Shown: one piece after another, positions 31,713-43,021 of the stretch
Position numbering within the stretch: position 1 is the first letter of the stretch
Layout: each line of letters begins with the position of its first letter
Assembly (NCBI RefSeq): GCF_024139115.2
Contig: NC_085139.1
Coordinates: forward strand, 3,419,470 to 3,483,469
Length of the DNA stretch: 64,000 nucleotides
Reading direction: 5' to 3'
Origin: Armigeres subalbatus
Taxonomy: Eukaryota; Arthropoda; Insecta; Diptera; Culicidae
The notes under the pieces: model-generated
What the model saw: the letters and a program-made list of their open reading frames with translations, nothing else
Told to the model about the DNA's origin: nothing
Database searches by the model: none
Program-made: the position numbers and the translations under genes

Positions 31713-34700
31713 TCACTGCACGATGCTCAGCCCCAGCATATCACGGAAGGTCTCATGCTTCTGGGGGCCAAGCGGCTTCGTAAAGATGTCTGCCAACATT
31801 CGGTCCGTAGGACAGTATTCCAGGACCACTTCTTCGTTCACACACAGCTCACGCACAAAATGCTCCCGGGTGTTGATGTGTTTGGAGCGTCGGTTGCTTC
31901 GTTCGGTTCTCACAAATGCGAGACAACCTTGGTTGTCCTCCTTAACCACAGTTGGCCTCTCCTGTTTTTCGTCCATGTCGCTGAGTAATTGCCGTAGCCA
32001 TATTGTTTCTTGGCACGCTTCGCTGAGGGCGTAGTATTCAGCCTCCATCGAGGACAATGTAACACTGGATTGGCGACGGCTTGCCCAAGAAACTACACCT
32101 CCAGCGTACGCAAACACAAACCCTGTCGTTGATCTACGGGTGGCCAAATCACCGGCCCAATCGGCGTCGGAATAGCCAACTAACTGCTGATCAGGTTCAC
32201 CACCTAGCTTGAGGTACCACTCCTTAGTCCCTTTCAAGAACCGCAGGACCCGCTTGGCAGCGATCCAGTCGTTTTCTGTAGGTTCCGCAAACTTTCTACC
32301 GAGGATAGCCGCAGCCGCAGCAATATCCGGTCGAGCTATCACTGCTAAATACAGCAATCCGCCAACGAGGCTACGATACATTGTAGGATCTTTCAATGGT
32401 GCACTTTTGTCTTCCGCTTTAAGATAACCAATGTCCATAGGTGTTTTGGCTACCTTAGCTTCTGTCATCCCGTTACGTTCAACCAGCTTGTCAACATAAT
32501 TCATCAGGCGTACGTGGTACACCCCATTGTTCACGACGATCTCCATCCCCAGAAAGTGTCTAGGCTGACCAAGGGACGTAAGCTCAAACTCTCCATTCAG
32601 ATGATCGAAACACTTCTTCAATTCTGCTTCCGCAGACGACGCCAGCAAAATGTCGTCCACATAAACGATCAAATACACTTTGACATCTCCCACCACTTTG
32701 ATGTACAGACAGGGGTCTGCGCTCGATTTCTTGAATCCGTATCGAAGTAGAACATCCTGAAGCCTTTTGCACCAACATCGTGCGGATTGACGAAGCCCAT
32801 AGATGCTCCGCTTCAAATGACACACCAGGTTCTCCTGTCCTTTCTTCGCGTAACCCGGGGGTTGCCGCATAAAAACTTCTTCGTCGAGGCTACCGTAAAG
32901 GTAAGCCGTTTTAACGTCGAGGTGACGAACTACCAACTTCCGCTTCGAAGCAACTACGAAAAAGGTTCGCAACGTCGATTGTCGCGCCACGGGAGCGAAG
33001 ACTTCCTCAAAGTCCTTACCGAACCGTTGAGTGTGACCCTGCGCAACAATGCGGGCCTTGTACTTAACGATTTCATTCTGCTCATTCCGTTTGAGTTTAT
33101 AAACCCATCTTGATCCGACGGTTTTCCTCCCATTGGGTAGAGGAACGAGCTCCCACGTTCCATTTCGACGATGAGCCTCCATTTCTTCATTCATCGCCGA
33201 ACGCCATTCCCGAATCTGGACCGCTTGCTTGAAGTCGACAGGTTCCTCAATAACACAAGCTGCAACTCCGGCTGAATCTAGTTGGAAATCTTGCAAATGT
33301 CGAGGAGTAACGCCTTGATTCTGTCTGCTTGATCGCCTCACATTTAGTTGTTGCTCGTCCTCAGCAGCACGCGAATCATAGAACTCGTCCGAATCTGATT
33401 CGCCACCGATGGCTCCTTCTTCCTCTTCCTCGTAATCTTCTTCTACCTTGAACGGAATCAACTCGATCTCTTCTTCTTCTTCTTCTTTGCGTTGATCAGC
33501 ATTCGAATGAACATCCTTCATCGAGAACTCAACGGAGGAGGTGCTGTTGGCTAGCTCAATAAAGCGCGCGTCACGGCTTACGACGATGTTATCAGTTCCC
33601 GGAACTAGAAAGCGGTATCCCTTTTGGTTCATACAATACCCAACAAACTTAAGTTTACGAGCCTTGCTATCTAGCTTTCCCCTCTTTACATCCGGCACGA
33701 GCACGAAAGCATCTGCTCCAAAAACGCGAATGTGACTCAAGTCGGGCTTCCTACCCCACCATAACTCGAATGGTGTCTTCCGAAGCGAACGCGAAGGCAA
33801 TCTATTTTGGAGGTACGTAGAAGTAAGGATTGCTTCCCCCCAGAACCTTTTCTCCAACCCTGCATCGATGAGCATACACGTTGCCATCTCCGAAAGAGCC
33901 CTGTTCTTACGCTCCGCTACGCCGTTTTGTTGCGGCGAATAAGGCGTAGTGAACTGGGGCTTTATTCCTTCGTTTTTATAGAAGCGTCGCAGATCGGTGT
34001 TGTCGAATTCCCCGCCCCCGTCAGAGCGGATCACTTTCGGCTTGCGATTTAGTTGTGTTTCGGTCCATCTCACGTACTCCTTTATATAAGCGGCGGCCTC
34101 TGCCTTGCTTTTCAACAGATAGGTTACCGTAAACCTGCTAAAATCATCAATAATGTTCATCACGTACCTGTTACCAATCGGAGTCACGTTCCTCGTCGGG
34201 CCGCAAAGGTCGGTGTGGACGATGTCCAACACCTGCGTGGCCTTGCGTTCAACAACAGGTGGGAAAGGTAATCGAGCCGCCTTGCCCTCCATGCAGCATT
34301 CGCAGACAAGCTTCAAACCACAGTCGACGACTTTCACACCGGTTGCCAGCTCCTCTCGATTAATACGTTCCACCGCTGCCCAATCACGGTGACCAAGGCG
34401 CCTGTGCCATTGGTGCTGGCAGTTCGGATGATGTTGACCTGATGCTACCGTCGCACATTCCTGCGTCTTCAGGTAATATACGCCACCGTAGCGGCATCCC
34501 ACAGCAACAGTGGCGCCGCTTGAGTCTTCCACTCTACACCCATCACTGTCAAACACTACACTCATTTTCTTCTGTGCCAATTTCGTTACAGAAATCAAGT
34601 TCGAGGCTAATCCAGGCACATACTTTACCTCACTCATGGAAATCGTCACTGCATTGTCTTCGTCATCAACTCCATGAATGACACCACTACCTTCTCCCAA

Positions 34701-35666
34701 TATTTGGGTTTTCTTTCCGTCTGCGAGGGTGATCCAACCCCCAGCAAACTCCTGCAGCGACTTGAAGAAGGAACGATCCGATGTCATGTGGGCGCTCGCC
34801 CCGCTATCGATGAGCCACAGCGACGTTTTCTCCGAATTCGCCTTGAAAGCGAGAAACTTTTGCTCTACGTTAGCAGCTTTTGCTTTTGCGTTGCCACTAG
34901 CACCGGCTCTCGATGGACCACATTCGGCATCCTTTTCGGCCAACCACTTCCGGCAATTTCGTTTTAGGTGACCTACCTTCTTGCAGAAGTGACACGTTCT
35001 GCTCTCCTTACTGCGCTTGTTTTCGAAAGACCGCATCGCTTTCTCCCCCTTTCCGGAAGAACCTTCACGTTCCAGGCGACGATTGTATTCGTCCGATAGT
35101 TTGGACTTGACGGTATCAATCGTTAGGTCATCGTCCGACCGAGAATCGAGAGCGGTGACGATGCCATCGAATGACGGCGGAAGACTCCGGAGTAACATAC
35201 ATATTTTGATGTCCTTGTCTAACTTTGTGCCCGCTGCGTCCAGCCGGTCGAAAAGCTCGTCCATCTCTTGCAGGTGCTTCTCGAGATCACCGGACTCCGA
35301 AAGATTGGCACCACAAATCTTTTTCAACAGCGACACACGGAGCGATCGCGTTGTCTTTTCGTGATACTTCTTCAGAGTATCGAACACCTCTTGCGCGTGG
35401 TCACAGTTCTTCACTAGAGACAGTTGACTGTCCTCTAGCAGTAGCACTAACGTCGCTTTGGCCTTGCGATCATCGCGTTTCCAATCGTTTGTCTTCACTC
35501 GCGGAATGGGTTCCTCCACCACACTCCACAGATCATCGCGGGAAAGCAACATAAGCGCTTTGACCTTCCAGGTGGACCAGTTCGTTCCGTTTAGTCTAGG
35601 GACGGAAAATTTCACATCGACCATCTCGTGACGTACACTTTTCGCGTCGAATAAACAAACACGCAC
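31713..35666 (-). CDS. Copia gag-pol polyprotein, 1,317 aa, intact
   Basis: A single frame makes capsid and all enzymes, as in Drosophila copia. Domains in order: gag, about residues 1-215 (LNGTNWSTWKVKALMLL start); CCHC zinc knuckle, about 225-240 (CHFCKKVGHLKRNC); aspartic protease, about 285 (LWLIDSGASAHMT); integrase zinc-binding region and core, about 410-690 (HRRLGHRDW, HTDLCGP, IRSDGGGEF, SPQQNGVAERKNR); an acidic linker, about 735-790; reverse transcriptase, about 840-1080 (WVYKLKRNEQNEIVKYKAR, YVDDILLAS); RNase H, about 1170-1290 (GYSDADWAGD, SSMEAEYYAL). The catalytic motifs named are all present. The chosen start is the first methionine after the leader; a later methionine (MVDVKFSVPRLN) is also possible. 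The stop lies 12 bp before the purine tract. Confidence 0.95.
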   Translation of the reverse strand: MRVCLFDAKSVRHEMVDVKFSVPRLNGTNWSTWKVKALMLLSRDDLWSVVEEPIPRVKTNDWKRDDRKAKATLVLLLEDSQLSLVKNCDHAQEVFDTLKKYHEKTTRSLRVSLLKKICGANLSESGDLEKHLQEMDELFDRLDAAGTKLDKDIKICMLLRSLPPSFDGIVTALDSRSDDDLTIDTVKSKLSDEYNRRLEREGSSGKGEKAMRSFENKRSKESRTCHFCKKVGHLKRNCRKWLAEKDAECGPSRAGASGNAKAKAANVEQKFLAFKANSEKTSLWLIDSGASAHMTSDRSFFKSLQEFAGGWITLADGKKTQILGEGSGVIHGVDDEDNAVTISMSEVKYVPGLASNLISVTKLAQKKMSVVFDSDGCRVEDSSGATVAVGCRYGGVYYLKTQECATVASGQHHPNCQHQWHRRLGHRDWAAVERINREELATGVKVVDCGLKLVCECCMEGKAARLPFPPVVERKATQVLDIVHTDLCGPTRNVTPIGNRYVMNIIDDFSRFTVTYLLKSKAEAAAYIKEYVRWTETQLNRKPKVIRSDGGGEFDNTDLRRFYKNEGIKPQFTTPYSPQQNGVAERKNRALSEMATCMLIDAGLEKRFWGEAILTSTYLQNRLPSRSLRKTPFELWWGRKPDLSHIRVFGADAFVLVPDVKRGKLDSKARKLKFVGYCMNQKGYRFLVPGTDNIVVSRDARFIELANSTSSVEFSMKDVHSNADQRKEEEEEEIELIPFKVEEDYEEEEEGAIGGESDSDEFYDSRAAEDEQQLNVRRSSRQNQGVTPRHLQDFQLDSAGVAACVIEEPVDFKQAVQIREWRSAMNEEMEAHRRNGTWELVPLPNGRKTVGSRWVYKLKRNEQNEIVKYKARIVAQGHTQRFGKDFEEVFAPVARQSTLRTFFVVASKRKLVVRHLDVKTAYLYGSLDEEVFMRQPPGYAKKGQENLVCHLKRSIYGLRQSARCWCKRLQDVLLRYGFKKSSADPCLYIKVVGDVKVYLIVYVDDILLASSAEAELKKCFDHLNGEFELTSLGQPRHFLGMEIVVNNGVYHVRLMNYVDKLVERNGMTEAKVAKTPMDIGYLKAEDKSAPLKDPTMYRSLVGGLLYLAVIARPDIAAAAAILGRKFAEPTENDWIAAKRVLRFLKGTKEWYLKLGGEPDQQLVGYSDADWAGDLATRRSTTGFVFAYAGGVVSWASRRQSSVTLSSMEAEYYALSEACQETIWLRQLLSDMDEKQERPTVVKEDNQGCLAFVRTERSNRRSKHINTREHFVRELCVNEEVVLEYCPTDRMLADIFTKPLGPQKHETFRDMLGLSIVQ

Positions 35667-35782
35667 TTCGCCCGGTGGCGGAATACAAATCTAACCTCAA
35701 TCGGTACAGCACTCAACACTCCCGATACTGTCCGTTCGCGGATCGACTTTTCACACGAAAAATTCACTCCGTCGCGACAGCC

Positions 35783-35796
35783 CTGGGACCATAACC
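35783..35796 (-). promoter_or_regulatory. Primer-binding site, internal initiator-tRNA-Met type
   Basis: Directly after the 5' LTR the minus strand reads ggttatggtcccag. This is complementary, with one mismatch, to the anticodon-stem-loop segment ctgggcccataacc of initiator tRNA-Met. Copia is known to prime from a half-tRNA of this kind rather than from the tRNA 3' end. Confidence 0.8.
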
Positions 35797-36097
35797 TGAC
35801 GGATGGAGATCAGGCGGACCAGTGGAAGCTGTTAGGGTAATTCGGTCGCGGAATAAACGAAATAACTCGCGAAAAATACGGATTAGAAATAGAACTTTAT
35901 TTGTATACGTCTGGTCGGAAAACACGTTTCAGTTGAATGAAAAAATATGCTGATGCAATCGGCAGCTGTCAAAAAGCTGTTCAAGGCTGAGGGCCAGAAG
36001 GTGCGCACTATTGCGCGGTGCACTGGTGTTGTAGTTGCAGGGTGGGGATCACGGTGAAGTACACTAGGTGAGGAACAAGCAGTGCTCCCGTTCCACA
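35797..36097 (-). repeat. 5' LTR of the copia element
   Basis: 301 bp, TG...CA, one difference from the 3' LTR. It should contain the element promoter; a gcatattttttcattcaact stretch near 35935-35955 on the minus strand is a candidate TATA/initiator region. Confidence 0.93.
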
Positions 36098-36102
36098 GAC
36101 AC

Positions 36103-37210
36103 AACGGTTGCCCAATCATGTGCTTGATGAGCAAGAACGTTAGAACTGAGCGATAGTGTTGAAGTTGATTTGGTTGCCGGAGGAAGAAGTGAAGTGATTT
36201 TTGGAATGAAATATGTAACCAACCAAAAGAAAGCTGTTGAGTCTGGTAATGAGTATATTCGATCCTCTTGAACTGGTAACCTGTTATCCATGGAAAAAAA
36301 TGTGCAAGAAGTTTGAAGATTCGACAGCACTTAGGACGACAAACTCCGGAGTTACTGTTCGCATCGTAGAGTCGTTGGGTACTGGCACTACACAGTCTGG
36401 AGCAAGAACGATAACAAAAGTGTTATTTTCCCAAATATGATCCAGAAGCTTTGAAAATCGTAGAATTGCACATTTTTTGGGGATACAGGTATGACCATAT
36501 GACTGCTTACATTGCAGCTTCTCATTTCCCGATTGTGGACGGCGGAATCGCTCAGTGCGTGTAGTAATTTGAAAGCAGTATTGAGAGTTGGCCCAGCCGT
36601 ACCGGTGAAAAGGAATTCACCGTATGCTCCTCATGTGGAAGATATTGAAATTTGCATTGGCATGAAAAAACTGTCAAAACGTACGCAAACGAATCCATTT
36701 TATGTGACTCTGTAATGTGTATTTGTAATGCTACACCGTTTTTATACAAGATAGATTACGGTATCTACAGGTGGTACCGTGAAGCGAAGCCAGTATAAGT
36801 GGGAGCTTTTATTATAGTGGTGTATGAGGCAAAGAAAGAACAGCTGGGAACAAGATGTTATTATAAAAGTGAATACTACAAAGAACGGGCGCATATGGAG
36901 CGCAGACGTGAAGACGAAGACAGATATCTCAGGTAACCATCAGCACTATATTCCACCTTTTCGGCTATATATGGCTTTTATAGAGCCGGTATAAAGCTTG
37001 ATACCTTTGTGATAGCATTAACGGCTTTAACGCACGAACGGCTTTAATGCTTACGATTACCAGGGGTATTAATTCGCCTAGTTACAAAATTGCAGGTATT
37101 GGTCGTGCTGGATCAACATTGTAGCACATTGTAGACCGACGACCGAAGACTCTTCATGCAATACGGGTCCAGTCATTTGTGCAACGAAGACCCCTCATCG
37201 TCGGCGAACG
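36103..37210. other. Target region of the copia element, right side; no gene recognised
   Basis: Broken open stretches such as GGRSEVIFGMKYVTNQKKAV (from 36180) and a 67-codon frame at 36512 hint at an old, decayed coding sequence. I cannot assign a family and there are stops throughout. Confidence 0.35.
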
Positions 37211-37213
37211 ATA

Positions 37214-37310
37214 CCCAACAAACAATTTAAGCTGAATAGGCTAGTTTTCTGGTAAAAGAAGACTATTTTTGGTTAAATAAGTGTTCTATCAGCTTTCAAT
37301 GTTTGTTGGG
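37214..37310. mobile_element. 97-bp TA-flanked MITE
   Basis: Ends cccaacaaacaatttaagct and agctttcaatgtttgttggg are inverted repeats. TA lies on both sides (37212-37213 and 37311-37312). Confidence 0.75.
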
Positions 37311-37319
37311 TATTAGTTC

Positions 37320-38080
37320 ATTTCTGTAATCAATTGGGCGAATGATAGACAGACAACGTCAAGAATAAATATCGTGGGGAATGATCAGCTCAATTACCCA
37401 TCTAGTCACTAGATTCTAGTGTGATACAACGAGGGATAGTCACCCATTTTTTTTAATACGAACTAGGTTAAATTAATGAGTATTTTGGTCATTGTAAATA
37501 ACTTACTGTGCGGACCTCGTGAACCGCCGGCACGCGCGATAATCATAAGAGCGGAGAGAGGAGAGAGTATTTCTGCCTGCGACTCGCTGTTGCTAACACG
37601 ACGATTGATGGTAGTAGAAGGGCCCTCTACAGATTACGTCTTAAGATCGACAATGTGGTACCAGTCATGTGATTTACATTTTTGCGCCACATATTTAAAA
37701 ACGTGAAAAAGATTATTCCCGGCTCACAAGTAAAGGATGGCAACATTTTATGGACGGACCACAGCATTGATATTGAAACTTATTTTGTTATTCGACTGTT
37801 TTTCTAAAGTAACATGGAAGAAGGTCCCACTCGATTTCCTTGAACAAATAGGAACGCTTTCCTACAAAAATTTCTTCATTATATGTGGGCCGAAAAGAAA
37901 TAACAGAAAGTCCCGATGATTTTGGTTTGAGAAGGTGTTTATAAACAGGACATTCAAATCAGCAAATGGAACTACGCACAATAAAGATAGATAGACCCTC
38001 ATCTCATGTTACTAAAGATTCACGCGACCAATGGAATGGGTTTTCGTTCGTGCATAGTACATTACGATCGACATTCAGAT
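37320..38080. other. Intergenic, no gene seen
   Basis: Open frames at 37476 and 37737 are 60-76 codons without recognisable features. No repeat borders are found. Confidence 0.35.
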
Positions 38081-38497
38081 TTAACTTGTTTTGCCTGCAG
38101 ATGGGCTATTTTGTAATAAATTAATGCGTTTAGGGTGGTTTGGGCGCCAAATTAGAATGAAGTTCTTTCTTAGCTCACCTGAGTGTAACCCAACCGTTAC
38201 CACGTTGACAACGGCTGGATTCGAATCGCTATTGATCCCAGATATGTTTTGATTGATATTGAATATTGATTGTTGAGGTCGAATTGATAGTTTAGGCCTA
38301 CCTATGAACCTGGGAATACACTCAGGCAGGACACATATGCCACAGTCGATGCCGCTTTTCTTCCTCTCTGCTTCGGTGTATCCTAAATCTCGCTGCAGTG
38401 TAGAGGAAGAATACGTTGGAATCATTGTATTGTCTGTTTCCTTGGTAACAAAACGCGCCGACCATTTTTTAGGCACTATCAAAATCGTCGCCAACAT
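38081..38497 (-). other. Unrecognised 138-codon ORF
   Basis: The frame starts MLATILIVPKKWSARF, holds DCGICVLPEC (three cysteines in ten residues) and a Pro/Asn-rich middle, and ends NSPSAGKTS. No known domain, signal peptide or membrane helix is evident, and no flanking splice signals were identified. It could be an exon, a decayed element or chance. Confidence 0.25.
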
Positions 38498-38519
38498 CTT
38501 TATTCTAAAATTATGTTAG

Positions 38520-39785
38520 TTACTAATAAAAATAATGTCAATCTGCATTAAAAACAGGGCTCAATTTTGGGAAATAATGTGATTATTGAGTATATAAAAT
38601 TTTGTTCACAGTTGATTTGACAGATCTTATGGCCATTTCTGCTGGCGACGATTTTGGCGTCAATTTGTTTTGCGACGATTTCAAATCGTCGCGGCCGATA
38701 AGGTGGGAAATTGATAATATCAAATCAAAGCAGCTGTTCTGTGATCGATTGAGGTAGACCTAGACAGTTCTTGCCAATAGAGGAGGCGAAAGGTTATTGT
38801 TCCGGTTCTTTTCCTGTATATCCTGTACATAGAATGGATATTCTGCAATATTTTAAAACTCATACAATCATGATGTAGATTATCTGATCTTGTAAAAATA
38901 CTAAGTATGAAGTCTTCATGTAAAGCTATTACCTTAGCTAATTAATATTAATAAATATTATTAATCTAAGCTATTACTCTACCTACTGATCGACCAGCTT
39001 GCACGAAATAGTCGTGCACTGTCAGTTAGCAGATTAGCAGTAGGAGAGACCACCGAATGGACTTGTTTTCGTTGTAGAGACTAATTCTGTTCAAAGAACG
39101 GAATATTTTTGCGCATATGTGTACACAAGAACAGGGTTGGGAAAACTCAAATTTTCGAAAGATCGAGAATGATCAAACTCACCCACGATTTTACTTTTAA
39201 ATTATCAAGTGATTAAAACTCGCCAGCGATTAAGAATCGTTTGAAAATCGTACCTTGATTTGAAGCATTTACCGTTACCTTTTTAACTATTTTTCCGTAC
39301 TAGCATGAAACTATAACGCCAAATCAAAGGTATAACGGGACTGTTGACAATTAGCTATTATTAGTGAAGATTAATGATTGAATGAAAATTCTGTGTTTAT
39401 TATCGTTTGAGTACAAAATTTGAGAAGTTGTCGCCGACGACAACTCGCCTACTGTTTTCACGTGAAAAGTTTTCACATGAAAATTGCAATCATGATCGTC
39501 TGATAATGATTAAGCACAACACTGCACAAGAAAATGTATTCACAAGAGAAAAGAAAACAATACTGAAAAAGGTTAAAATATAACTGAATCATTTGTTTCA
39601 GAAACTGCACATATCCATTTTACGCAATTTCGTGAAAACAAAAAAAAACTGATTTTTGAACAAATTGGCATCGAATCTTTTGATTTCTTCGATAAAAATC
39701 AATAGTTTTTGGCAAAACTCAACACCTTGAGGCACTTTCAGCCTTCCAGTGCCAAAGCTGCAATCAGTACTCTATAATTGCTCTT
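38520..39785. other. Intergenic, no gene seen
   Basis: AT-rich, with local gcgacgatttcaaatcgtcg palindromes near 38670. No coding or transposon structure is defined. Confidence 0.35.
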
Positions 39786-39787
39786 TA

Positions 39788-40010
39788 AGGTCCCTCCTGA
39801 CGGAATCCAAGATTAAAAGTGCTCGCGTTTTCGGGGGCACACCACTCGATTCAGAGGCGGCGCACAACTGTCATTTTTGTTGATTTAGCTTTGCTGCGTC
39901 GCAGCATGCGTGAAATAATAAAAATGACAGTTGTGCGTTGCTTCCGTATCGAGTGATGTGCCCCCGAAAACGCGAGCACTTTTAATCTTGGATTCCGTCA
40001 GGAGTGACCT
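39788..40010. mobile_element. 223-bp MITE with long inverted arms
   Basis: aggtccctcctgacggaatc, caagattaaaagtgctcgcg and ttttcgggggcacaccactc are mirrored by gagtgatgtgcccccgaaaa, cgcgagcacttttaatcttg and gattccgtcaggagtgacct. The flanks are AT-rich (tta/taa), consistent with a TA or TTA duplication. Confidence 0.85.
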
Positions 40011-40019
40011 TAAAGTGCG

Positions 40020-40860
40020 TGCACATATGTAGTTTCCCAATGAAACCAAACAATTTAATACATTCCTGGAAGAAATGTTTTATTTTCGTATTTTTGCTAG
40101 ATAACGTATTTTTGGAGGAGGACTCAGAATATATAAAAATCTCATTTTGGCCAAAAATGTTAAATATGCAGTTTCTCAAACAAACGGTTCAACGCGGTTC
40201 AACTATGTATAGCACTATTTTTTGGGAGAATAAAGTCCGGATTGGACGCTTCTATTGAATTATACAAGTCACTTGATTTGAACGCAAACCGAACGTTCAA
40301 ATAACATTATGCAACTTACTGGAATAGACGGGATTCAGAAGTATTTTCAACACTGTAAAAATAAATCCAATCTACTGTGTTGATCAACTGGCTTGCCCAT
40401 TTTGAAATGAATCTTTGAATATGATATAATTCGAATTTTCAAAAATTAGATCGGACCTTAGGGCCAATTACTTCACCTCCGATTGAGCGTAAATCTTATT
40501 AAAGCGTATGGGTAACAATGCTTACGTATGGGTAACCATGCTTAGGCGGCAGTTGTGAAAATCAACCTGGTCGTGATACATGTAATAATCATTTTTTATC
40601 CTTTTGGCATTTTCGTCGTAGATTGGAAACAAGGAATCAAACGAATCAGGATTTCTGATGTCTATTTTGATAGAGATTTTAATAAAAACATAAGCGCATT
40701 TTTCGAGACGCCCCATACAACCGTTGCGGGCCTTGTAGCACGCTTTACAATCCTGTCACGCAGTTTTGCCTAGTGGGTGGGAGAAGGCTCAGATGCCCTT
40801 TCTGACTATCACTGATCTGGAACTGAACACGCAAGTGTCAACCCTCGCACGACCTCTCTG
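40020..40860. other. Intergenic, no gene seen
   Basis: Short open frames at 40004 and 40555 show no domain. Confidence 0.35.
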
Positions 40861-40887
40861 CATGCCGCAAGACATGTATAGATAACC

Positions 40888-41751
40888 ATGGGATCACAAA
40901 GGCGACTATTCCAGCAGGATTCGACAGCAGCCGCAAGGGGGACACAATTGCTAAGATCCTTTCAAATAATTCTTAAAAATTTAACGCTGGAGCGGCGTCT
41001 GGCGAAAAGGTTGACCCCTTCACCAACCGAAGTGACCGTGACCGGTCACCCCAAAGGGCACCATGGAGTGGCGAAGGTGAAGTACGTGGTGGGTTAGAGA
41101 AAGGTGTCGGTTGATGTGAACATGGATGGCTTTACTCTAACAAGAGCCAAGACAGTGTTGTCTACCCACGATGAAGATGTTGATTACCGACGTTACGGAC
41201 GTAATCATGCCATTTCTGGATAGCTGCTTAGGGTCTGTCTCAATTGGATAATTAAACTGAAATTAAACTTAAAAGTGACATTTCAATAATTATCAAATAA
41301 CCCTGCTCGCAGAGCAAGATTACTTTTGACAGATATCGAATCATTTTCCATCGATGTCCTATTGGAATTGCTGGGTAGCACCAGCCATTCTTATTACGGG
41401 GTGATTTTTTAATTTTCGAACTGTCACTTTTAAGTTTAATTCTCCAAATGAGACAGACCCTTAAAGTATAGTAGGGATCTGAAACAGGCCGTACTGACCC
41501 TCTGCGCTCTAGTCGTGGAGGCGAAGTCGGAGTGGAATACCCTACTGGAGGCCAGTAAGGAGGCGGAACATAAGATCCGCCTCCTTACTGAAGAGAAGGA
41601 GTTGGCGGTGAGCCGGGCAGCGATGGCCAGAGAGGATTTCGAATCGAAAATTCGTCTCCTTACTGACGAGAAGCGGCTGGCAGAGAGCCAGACTGTGGAA
41701 CTTCGCAGACGCATATGGCTACCAGCAGTGCAACTCCGAAGCTATAAGTAA
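40888..41751 (+). pseudogene. Decayed coding fragment with coiled-coil repeats, split by a MITE
   Basis: Right of the MITE (41465-41751) a frame reads DLKQAVLTLCALVVEAKSEW, then two related blocks (HKIRLLTEEKELAVSR and SKIRLLTDEKRLAESQ) with heptad-like spacing. Left of the MITE (40888-41097) a basic frame ends VKYVVG. Both look like pieces of a gag/ORF1-type coding sequence of a retrotransposon, but that is inference from composition. Confidence 0.4.
41231..41460. mobile_element. Harbinger-like MITE, copy B
   Basis: gggtctgtctcaattggata and attctccaaatgagacagac (then cc) are its inverted ends. TTA flanks both sides (41228-41230 and 41461-41463). At 230 bp it is the cleanest member of the family here. 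Confidence 0.9.
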
Positions 41752-41940
41752 GGTTTTGCAAGCGGCAGACGGCAGAAAAACTCAAAGGTGCAACCCAATC
41801 GGGTTGTACGCAAAGGTGACGTTGAGCTACGTAGCTGTATGTAATGTACATATATTATTTTTAGACCAATATTTGAAAACAGACGTAACAACCAAAATTG
41901 ATTTTTCCAGTTCTTTGTCTATGTATATAGCTATGTACTA

Positions 41941-42356
41941 GGGATCCTATATTAAGAGATGTGCGAATACTTTTCCAGACGATTTAGCAACGCTGTTACT
42001 TTCGTAAACTAACGCTGCCAGCACTTGCCGCAGTGAAAAATGTTTAGGCTTGCACATGACTTTACATTCGAAGACACTTTTTGATTATTTTGTCTATTCT
42101 CTAGCAGTGCATTTTCGCTAAAATTAAGAGCAATAAGAATGAACACGATATAAGGCATCAACTATACTACTTTTACTTACGAAAACAAAACTAATTGTTT
42201 ATTCGATAAAACTTTTCATAAAATCTATTTCACCAAAATCGCAATACCTTTCGATCTGTAACAATAACGATGTTCATTTGGCTCAGATTTTGACAGTTCT
42301 CAATGCTCGATTGGCTCAAGATGGCCGCTTTCGCATATCTCTGAATGTAGGATCCC
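41941..42356. mobile_element. 416-bp TA-flanked MITE
   Basis: gggatcctatattaagagat then gtgcgaa on the left pairs with ttcgcatatctctgaatgta then ggatccc on the right. TA flanks at 41939-41940 and 42357-42358. Confidence 0.82.
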
Positions 42357-42700
42357 TACTATGTACATATGTACACTGACAAAAATCCAATCATATTCAT
42401 TAATGTGTGGCACACATCGCATCTGGTATTTTTTGTCATGGTTTGTTTTTCACTGCTTGGCGGTTGTGTCGATTTTTGCTCCGTTTTATAAGTGATTGTT
42501 GTTGTTTGTACCTATGCTTTAAATTAATGCAAAATTGATAACTGTTCGCCGAAGGTTTACAGTATAAAACTGTTGTGGATTCAAATAAGTTAAATTTTGA
42601 AAACCGTGTAAAAGGACGACTATTTGCTGGTCGACGTTATTAATTTGGAAGCCATAATGTCTACAGTGGAGAGTGACAAAGTTTGCCGAGAGTGCTCTCT

Positions 42701-43000
42701 TATAGACCAGTGCATGATGACGTAGGTTGACAGTTCACAGAGCTTTTTCTCCGGGACTTAGCCTCCGACGCAGCTTCCGATAAAATTGTTTCGTTATTTT
42801 ATTCGCATGTAGATGTCCATTGCGATTGATTTCATGCTGAATGCAAAGAATAACACTAAAATATTCGGATCGCAGCAATTTTAAACTAAAAATATGAATT
42901 TTAATTTTCTCTTCGTCGATTTTTCTTCTAACACCTTGTAAACAAGCTCTGTGAACTGTCAACATAAGTGAGGTTAAGTTAGAGTTTGCATTGGTCTATA
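42701..43000. mobile_element. 300-bp MITE with tatagaccagtgcat ends
   Basis: tatagaccagtgca and ttgacagttcacagagct on the left face agctctgtgaactgtcaa and tgcattggtctata on the right. A TA duplication is likely. It lies inside the zinc-finger ORF, just after CRECSL. Confidence 0.75.
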
Positions 43001-43021
43001 GTCAACGATGACTTCTACACC

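Larger units (their letters stand above)
31391..36097 (-). mobile_element. Ty1/copia LTR retrotransposon, structurally complete, 4,707 bp
   Basis: Two 301-bp LTRs differ at one base. A 5-bp duplication, gacac, flanks the element (31386-31390 and 36098-36102). A primer-binding site, a purine tract and one uninterrupted 1,317-codon gag-pol ORF are all present. No stop, frameshift or nested insert is visible. This is the youngest-looking element in the window and may be transposition-competent. It resembles mosquito copia lineages; the exact family name is not assigned. Confidence 0.95.

Noticed and set aside
31662..35554. Many plus-strand ORFs of 60-115 codons
   Set aside because: They are antisense shadows of the copia gag-pol gene.
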